Positions 54,532 to 59,979 of a stretch of 59,979 nucleotides of DNA are shown here, one piece after another. Within the stretch, counting starts at the first letter, position 1. Every line of letters begins with the position of its first letter. The notes beneath the pieces were generated by a model that saw nothing but the letters and a program-made list of their open reading frames with translations, did not search any database and was not told where the DNA came from. Source of the DNA: Gemmatimonadota bacterium (lineage in GTDB: Bacteria > Gemmatimonadota > Gemmatimonadetes > Longimicrobiales > Longimicrobiaceae); contig JAIRKD010000097.1 of NCBI GenBank assembly GCA_031260285.1, forward strand, positions 1-59,979, given 5' to 3'. The position numbers and the translations under genes were made by a program.

Positions 54532-54572
54532 AAAAGGGGAGTCCGTCGCGAATCACGACGGACTCCCCTTTT
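54532..54572. terminator. Strong bidirectional terminator
   Basis: A perfect 17-bp stem (54532-54548 with 54556-54572) with a 7-base loop and flanking A- and T-runs lies between the protease remnant and the serine hydrolase gene, serving both. Confidence 0.9.
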
Positions 54573-54638
54573 CTACATGCCTTCAAGCCATGCCTTCAGA
54601 TCGGGAAAGCTCCAGCCGGAAGGCGGAGCTTTCCAGCT

Positions 54639-55859
54639 TCACTCCCCGAAACGAAGCGCGGCCCGGAACTGCGTATTGAACTGCTCCGGATTTGTGGGAG
54701 TGATCTGCGTCATGACGACAATGGCCTGGTTGGTGGTCGGTTCGACCCAGAAGGCCGTTCCCGCGGACCCGTTCCAGCCATATTCGCCCGCGTCAGCCAT
54801 GTAATTCGCGGCGTCATCGCGCAGCAGCACATTTACATTTGCCAGCCCCCAGCCAAACGCACCTCCACGCTGGGCCTGAACCTCAGCGGACAGACTGTTC
54901 CGGGTGATAAGATCCACGGTCTCCGGCCGGAGGATACGAACGCCGTCCAGCTCTCCACGGTTCAGCAGCATCCGTGAAAAACGAAGGTAATCCGGTACTG
55001 TGGATACCAGTCCAACCGCACCTTCAAGCAGCGCGGGACGCTCCGTAAACGGCAGCTCTTCCGTATCAGTCGCCTGGAGACCGCCGGTGGACGACGGGGT
55101 GTAGACAGTCGCGAACCGGCCGCGGTCAGCCGCCATGACCTGGAAGCCGGTATCGGTCATCTTCAGCGGCTCGAAAATGCGGGTCCGCAGAAACTGATCA
55201 AGCGGCTGCCCCGACCATACCTCGATCAGCCGACCGAGAACGGTAGGACCTTCACTGTAGCGGTAACGGGTCCCCGGATCCTCCATCAGGGGAACACGGC
55301 TGATCTTCCCGATGAAGGTCTCCAGCGATTCTGAACGAGAACGAACCCCCGCCCCGGCATACGGCGCTGAGGTGCGATGGTTCAGACCCGAAGTGTGCAG
55401 AAAGAGGTCCCGGACCTTGATCTCGGAGGCCGGGCGACGCGTTCCCTGATCGGTTGCCACAACCATGTTCCGGAACTCCGGAAGGTACTTCGAGACCGGA
55501 TCATCCAGGTTGAACTTCCCTTCCTCCTGCAGCATCATCGCGGCGACCGCCGTGACCGGCTTGGTCATCGAATAGATCCGGAAGATCGTGTTCTGGCGCA
55601 TCGGGGTTCCGGATTCCAGATCACTGAGCCCCACCGCCGCCTGCCAGACGATGGAATCTCCTTCAACAACAGCCGCTACCGCCCCGGCGATCTTCTGCTC
55701 CACCACAAAACGGAGAAGAATCTGGTTTGCGCGCTCAAAACGGACCCGGGCCTCCGAATCATCTGTTGCGCTTGCGCCGGGGGGCATCTGCTGCCCGAAT
55801 ACGGAAGTCCCCGGAAGGACGAGAAGGAAAGCGATCAGGGCCACACTGATTCGTCGCAT
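54639..55859 (-). CDS. Secreted beta-lactamase-fold serine hydrolase
   Basis: A 406-residue class C beta-lactamase/esterase family protein with a signal peptide (residues 1-22). The catalytic SxxK is S97-MTK. YRYSEGPTVLGRLIEVWSG holds the Tyr of the second motif, and GWNGSAGTAFWVEP is the third strand motif. Members include esterases, D-aminopeptidases and penicillin-binding relatives; the substrate here is not predictable. Spacing to neighbours suggests a single-gene transcript. Confidence 0.9.
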   Translation of the reverse strand: MRRISVALIAFLLVLPGTSVFGQQMPPGASATDDSEARVRFERANQILLRFVVEQKIAGAVAAVVEGDSIVWQAAVGLSDLESGTPMRQNTIFRIYSMTKPVTAVAAMMLQEEGKFNLDDPVSKYLPEFRNMVVATDQGTRRPASEIKVRDLFLHTSGLNHRTSAPYAGAGVRSRSESLETFIGKISRVPLMEDPGTRYRYSEGPTVLGRLIEVWSGQPLDQFLRTRIFEPLKMTDTGFQVMAADRGRFATVYTPSSTGGLQATDTEELPFTERPALLEGAVGLVSTVPDYLRFSRMLLNRGELDGVRILRPETVDLITRNSLSAEVQAQRGGAFGWGLANVNVLLRDDAANYMADAGEYGWNGSAGTAFWVEPTTNQAIVVMTQITPTNPEQFNTQFRAALRFGE

Positions 55860-56014
55860 ATAGAACAGACGCCGGAGGTGACTGAAAGAACTTCAGGATG
55901 CACATCCCGCGTCGTCAGACCGGGACGATGTGTGACACCAGGGTACATAAACCTGAAACCGGGGAAAAGATCATCCGGATCATTCCCGGGGGACCACCGG
56001 TTGCCGGGCTGACA

Positions 56015-58525
56015 TTACGGCGCCTCCCGGATCGTCTCGATCCGCCACTCCTCAGCCCGTCGGGAGAGGGTTGCGCTGTTGCGCTGGACCCAGGACTCCG
56101 CGCTGCCATTCCCGTTGACGAAGTCGATCGTCATCGTGAAGGTGACCTGCGAGGATTCACCCGCTCCAGGCACGCTGCTGAGACCCGATACCCTGGCGCG
56201 AATCGAAGCGTTATTTGCGAAGAACTCCGACCAGGCAGCCCGTTCCGCTTCCGTGATTCCCGGATAGGCCGCCGCGATCTGCTCAACATTCCTGGACTCG
56301 ATGGCCCCCGCCAGACGGCCCAGGATATCCCGCAGTTCGGCTGGCACCGCTGCATCCGCGCCAGACCCTACTGCTGCCCCCGACACAGAAGTCACACCAG
56401 TTGAAGGGACTGCGTTTGCACCGGAGGTCCGGGTGAGATCCACGGATCCGACGATCTCCCGACCCGAAGTTCCCTGCCGGGTAGCAATATCAACCAGAGC
56501 TGGTGTCCAGATCAGAAGCTGTCCGGCTGATGCCTCAAAAAAGGTATCAGCAACAGCCTCCCCGGGGATCAGCACAGATACGAAGTGAGGCCCCGGAGGG
56601 AGTGTCAGCGACCGCCCTGTCCGCGGCTGATTATCAACAGCGATGACAGCGTTACGCGGCAGATCACCCTCAATCGTGAAGATCGCGGGATCCGCTGACT
56701 CCGGGGAGGAGACATCCCCCGAATGTGCTTCAGCTGCCGCAGCGGCCGCAGCGGCGAGGGCGGCATCGTCGGGAGGACCGTCAGCGGGTGATACCGCCGG
56801 CTCAAAAGTCAGAGCGTCCGACTGGAGATCCGAGGCGAGCGGAGGAAGCTTCCCCTCCAGAGAGACCTCGCGGGACGACATCCCGAACCACACAAGGGCA
56901 CCGGCCACAACCGCCGCACCCCCGGCAAGAAGCAGCCATCGGTACTTCTGCCCTGGCTTTGCGGAAGCGGCTCTTCCATCCCTGGAATTCGACCGGGGCA
57001 ACTGCGGCCCGCCAGACCCCCCGTCCATAGTTGGTGCCGGATCCGCAGCCCGCGTTTCAACCACCCCCTCCGCAGCACTCTCCGGCGCGGAAGCCCCCCT
57101 GCCCGCAAGCTGGTCCGCTGCCCGTCCCAGCGCTTCCCGGATCAGGAGCGCTGATTGAAAACGGGTGGACGGATCGCGGGAGAGGGCAGTGGCAACCAGC
57201 TCATCAAGGAAGACAGGAACGTCCGGCTCAAGAGAACGAACCCGGGGAGCATCCTCCGTCATCCGCCGCCCGAAGTCCAGAGAACCATTCAGGCTGTCAA
57301 ATACCCGCTGCCCGGTCAGCATCTGGAAGAGAATACAGCCCAGGCCGTACACGTCACCACGCGCGTCATCCGCTGAACCCATCAGCTGCTCCGGACTCTG
57401 GAAGTCCAGAATATCAGCAGCAACCCCGCGCGCCGCGCCATCCGTCCCCCCGAGGAGAGCACCGGCAATACCAAAGCCGGTTACCTGCAGCTGATCACCC
57501 TCCGGACGTCGGGCAACAACAACATCCCGGGGAGAAAGACAGCGATGGAAGATACCAGCGGCGTGCGCTGCGACAAGAGCATCCGCGATCTGCAGGCCGA
57601 TGCTGATGGATCGCTCCGGGGGGAAAAGAGCTCCCCCGGCAAGGATCCCGGCAACCGAATCCCCCTCGATGGACTCCGAAGCGATGTAGAAGCCTTCCGC
57701 GATTGTACCACGGTCGAGAATCTTCGCGATGTTCTCCTGGCGGATTCCACCCGCAGCACCCGTGTCGGTGAGCAGCCGTTCAAGAACTGTGGGATCCTTC
57801 ACCAGCAACGGGTCCAGAACGGTTACCGTGCACCGGCTTTCCGTCCAGGTATCATTCGCGAGGAAGACCCTCCGAAGCTCGTCAGCGCTGATCTCTGCAA
57901 GGATGCGGAAACGGTCCGCGATGATCCCGTTGAAGGGCGCCCTCTCCGGCACGGACACAGCCACCCGTTGAGCCATCGCGCCCGGAGCGGGAAGCTTCAC
58001 AAGCCGGGTCACCCCGACTGCGAGGCAGAGCTGGCCCTCATCGTCGCGTTCTCCATGAAGGCCAAGAGGAACAACGCATCCGGTTGAAAGCTCCCGGGCG
58101 AAGAAAAGCTTCTCCTCGTGACCCATCCTTCCGATGGTACCCAGCAGCTCAAAACCGACCCCCGCCACCTCCCCGACGGCACGCGCGAGGTCTTCACCGG
58201 AGAGGTGTGGCAACGGGTTTACATCGTCGTACTCCATCCGGGTGTGGCAGACCCGGCAAAGTATCGCCCGGTTCTTCGCCGCGGTTCCACAGACCACACA
58301 GAGGGAGCCATGCGTCAGCAGCGTGTCATCCAGCTCCGTATTCACCTCAACGGAGTATCGGGAATCCGACGTCCGCCAGGCAGAAAGAATCGCCAGTGTA
58401 CCGTTCCGGATGTCGCGGGAAAGATAGACTTTCCCTCCACGGGGGTCCGGGGCGAGTTCCCCCAGAATTTCAAAACCGTTATCGGTGTGCTCACGAATCG
58501 CGGTTTCGAGTTCGCCAGTCATCAT
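56015..58525 (-). CDS. Predicted pseudokinase (Ser/Thr kinase-like) membrane protein
   Basis: An 836-residue protein. Residues about 200-465 follow the Ser/Thr kinase fold, and SPEQLMGSADDARGDVYGLGCILFQMLTGQ is well kept. Key catalytic residues are changed: HRD-K-N is HRCLSPRDV (327-335), DFG is GFG (350-352), and the VAIK Lys is absent in RCTVTVLDPLL. Two N-terminal segments (18-50, 124-158) look like extra N-lobe strands, with a zinc ribbon (Cys 76, 79, 90, 93) between. A membrane segment lies at 529-548, and an NTF2-like domain at the C-terminus. A signalling scaffold role is inferred. Confidence 0.72.
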   Translation of the reverse strand: MMTGELETAIREHTDNGFEILGELAPDPRGGKVYLSRDIRNGTLAILSAWRTSDSRYSVEVNTELDDTLLTHGSLCVVCGTAAKNRAILCRVCHTRMEYDDVNPLPHLSGEDLARAVGEVAGVGFELLGTIGRMGHEEKLFFARELSTGCVVPLGLHGERDDEGQLCLAVGVTRLVKLPAPGAMAQRVAVSVPERAPFNGIIADRFRILAEISADELRRVFLANDTWTESRCTVTVLDPLLVKDPTVLERLLTDTGAAGGIRQENIAKILDRGTIAEGFYIASESIEGDSVAGILAGGALFPPERSISIGLQIADALVAAHAAGIFHRCLSPRDVVVARRPEGDQLQVTGFGIAGALLGGTDGAARGVAADILDFQSPEQLMGSADDARGDVYGLGCILFQMLTGQRVFDSLNGSLDFGRRMTEDAPRVRSLEPDVPVFLDELVATALSRDPSTRFQSALLIREALGRAADQLAGRGASAPESAAEGVVETRAADPAPTMDGGSGGPQLPRSNSRDGRAASAKPGQKYRWLLLAGGAAVVAGALVWFGMSSREVSLEGKLPPLASDLQSDALTFEPAVSPADGPPDDAALAAAAAAAAEAHSGDVSSPESADPAIFTIEGDLPRNAVIAVDNQPRTGRSLTLPPGPHFVSVLIPGEAVADTFFEASAGQLLIWTPALVDIATRQGTSGREIVGSVDLTRTSGANAVPSTGVTSVSGAAVGSGADAAVPAELRDILGRLAGAIESRNVEQIAAAYPGITEAERAAWSEFFANNASIRARVSGLSSVPGAGESSQVTFTMTIDFVNGNGSAESWVQRNSATLSRRAEEWRIETIREAP

Positions 58526-59025
58526 CGTTCAAACCAGATCTCAAGCCGGAAATCAAACCGGATTCTGAATCAATATGCGTACATCTCTCCCCGAGAGGGC
58601 CCACAAACCTCCCGCAACCCGGTCGGAACCACGGAACGCCGGTTCTACTGCCTTTGCCCGGTTGTTGATCGGAAATATTTCGGGAGCCCTGTATCAACCC
58701 GGAACAGGGGCTCCCGGTTTCAACCGCCGTGAGAGTTGACGCCTGAGATGACACTCAGAGGAACACCTTGAACCACTGAGGGTGACGGAAGACTCCGCGG
58801 ACAGATCAGCGCGCAACGCCATGCGCATGACGAACAGCGGACCCTCGCTTTCATGCTCCGGATGGGAAAACCAGCTTCAGAGGTTACCTCATCATGCGGA
58901 AGCCGTGGGCTCCGGAAGAAGACGGCCATTCGACAGGATCACGATCATCAAACACAGATCCGGAAGATGCCGGAACTATGAATGGCCCTTTCCGTCGGAT
59001 ACCGTGACACCGGACGCTGCTTCCG
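58526..59025. other. Spacer between pseudokinase and TPR-methyltransferase
   Basis: This 500-base spacer contains an imperfect hairpin at 58681-58716 and probably the pseudokinase promoter. No convincing gene or RNA is seen. Confidence 0.5.
58681..58716. terminator. Imperfect hairpin, terminator-like
   Basis: CGGGAGCCC (58681-58689) pairs with GGGCTCCCG (58708-58716); three more base pairs with one bulge follow inside. The downstream T-content is weak. Confidence 0.45.
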
Positions 59026-59979
59026 TTATTGATCCGCCATCCGCCGGGTGGCGCGCGCCGTCACAAGAATCCCCTCCACATCCTTCCCCGATTCGGTGCG
59101 CGGAATTTCATGTCGCGCCGCGATCACCTCAAAGCCGGCGTCCCTCAGAACCTGCCGGAGATAGCTCTCCTGATGAAGGTAACGTCCATGATGACCGATC
59201 CGCCAACCTATCGTACCATCAGGATTTGAGGAGGAATTTCCGTCCAGGCGCTCGAAGGTCGCGACGAAGTATCCCCCGGGGCGAAGCGCGGTTGCGGCCG
59301 CACCCAGAACATCGCTCAGATCGCCGAAATAGACGAGCGTATCCGCCGAGCCGATGAGGTCAAAGGAATCGGGATGATCCCGCAGGAACTCCGTGATCTC
59401 GGCCTCCCGGAGCACATCGTACCCACCCCGATCCCGCGCCCGGAAGAGCATTTCAGGGGAGAGATCGATCCCCACAAGAGAGCGGGCGAAGGGACGGAAG
59501 TACGGAGCACAGAGCCCCGTTCCGCACCCTGCGTCCAGAACGTCCAGCGCACCCACGGCGGGGAGGATGGCGGCAAGTGCATCGCCGATCAGCGCGGGAG
59601 CCCGGTAGTTGAGCTGCTCGGTGAGAACCTGATCAAACGAACGGGCGAAGCTGTTGAACATCTCCCGGACGGCATCATCCGAGGCCCGCTGAGGAACGTT
59701 TTCACCCGTCATCGAGGCAAGCAGATGCGCCGCAACCGGGTTCTCCGGTTTTGCAACCGTCCACTGACGGACAACCTCGATCGCCTCTTCCTCACGACCA
59801 GCCGCGTGAAGCAGCAGCCCGACCCGATGGCTCGCGTTTGCGTGGGCAGGGCTCAGTTCGATCGCCTTCCGGTAGACCGCGATCGCCAGTTCGGGGTTGC
59901 TGGTCTCGTGGACCGCGTTGGCGAGGTTGTAGTAGAGATCCGCGACATCCGGAGCCAGCATGATAGCCTTCTGACGCAT
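59026..59979 (-). CDS. TPR-domain class I SAM methyltransferase (5' partial)
   Basis: The frame reaches the window edge, so the N-terminus is missing. Residues 1-90 of the visible part are TPR repeats (YYNLANAVHETSNPELAIAVYRKAIELSPAHANASHRVGLLLHAAGREEEAIEVV). A SAM-binding Rossmann domain follows (ALDVLDAGCGTGLCAPYFRP, VGIDLSPEML, DLIGSADTLVYFGDL). The type is that of 'predicted TPR-repeat methyltransferases' whose substrate is unknown. The start at the last ATG of the window is not the true start. Confidence 0.85.
   Translation of the reverse strand: MRQKAIMLAPDVADLYYNLANAVHETSNPELAIAVYRKAIELSPAHANASHRVGLLLHAAGREEEAIEVVRQWTVAKPENPVAAHLLASMTGENVPQRASDDAVREMFNSFARSFDQVLTEQLNYRAPALIGDALAAILPAVGALDVLDAGCGTGLCAPYFRPFARSLVGIDLSPEMLFRARDRGGYDVLREAEITEFLRDHPDSFDLIGSADTLVYFGDLSDVLGAAATALRPGGYFVATFERLDGNSSSNPDGTIGWRIGHHGRYLHQESYLRQVLRDAGFEVIAARHEIPRTESGKDVEGILVTARATRRMADQ

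Noticed and set aside
1-59979. CRISPR arrays, tRNA or rRNA genes, prophage or transposase genes
   Set aside because: None was seen by reading; spaced direct repeats, cloverleaf-like segments and transposase motifs are absent. A tRNA scan could still find one I missed.

Overview
The window is about 60 kb of GC-rich bacterial chromosome packed with core and envelope genes. No rRNA, tRNA, CRISPR array, insertion sequence or prophage was recognised. The most likely source is a Gemmatimonadota-like bacterium, at moderate confidence. Reasons are the small lipoproteins ending their signal in GC-SDITGP, a YpdA-type flavoprotein, an NTP/NDP-exchange-like transporter, a DUF305 plus LVIVD lipoprotein pair, a membrane pyrophosphatase and many M14/M48/PPC/Big2 secreted proteins. 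A GC-rich Bacteroidota-related lineage such as Rhodothermia is the main alternative. All calls rest on reading the sequence, without database searches.

Layout: 1-2.7 kb holds the end of purL and all of purF, closed by a strong terminator. 3.1-4.7 kb has two secreted proteins (CsgG-like, PEBP/YbhB). 5.0-9.8 kb is a minus-strand run: STAS-HATPase regulator, cyclophilin, STAS-like DUF4325 protein, YpdA reductase and M14 carboxypeptidase. 10-14 kb carries a PfkB sugar kinase and the lepA-ROK glucokinase pair. 14.4-15.3 kb is a two-gene Panacea toxin-antitoxin candidate. 15.4-16.6 kb encodes a bacterial eRF1-like (baeRF) protein. 16.8-19.4 kb is a regulator-modB-modC operon whose modA partner lies 6.5 kb further on, at 25.8 kb. 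Between them are an NTT/MFS transporter, a SlyD-like FKBP, an ABC-F ATPase and two overlapping Ku genes.

26.8-29.2 kb holds small membrane proteins, an ICMT-like methyltransferase and a FrnE-like DsbA. 29.8-34.4 kb has convergent kup and membrane pyrophosphatase genes sharing one terminator. 35-37 kb is a translationally coupled GGDEF-queG pair. 37.6-40.6 kb is the DUF305/LVIVD pair. 40.8-47.0 kb mixes a nucleotide-sugar dehydrogenase, a Big2 adhesin-like lipoprotein coupled to TPR proteins, a repeat-rich spacer and a CpsB/YwqE-type phosphatase. 47.4-47.9 kb is a cold-shock gene with a long leader. 48-51.3 kb is an all-PPC-domain lipoprotein coupled to a ChaN-like protein. 51.5-54.5 kb has a VTT membrane protein and lemA-htpX with a decayed C-terminal extension. 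54.6-60 kb has a beta-lactamase-fold hydrolase, a large predicted pseudokinase and a TPR-methyltransferase cut by the window edge.

The most unusual items are the pseudokinase with repeated N-lobe-like segments, the STAS/HATPase partner-switch cluster, the Panacea pair with an unrecognised toxin, the broken htpX tail, the split mod locus with a leaderless regulator, and the tandem Ku genes without ligD.
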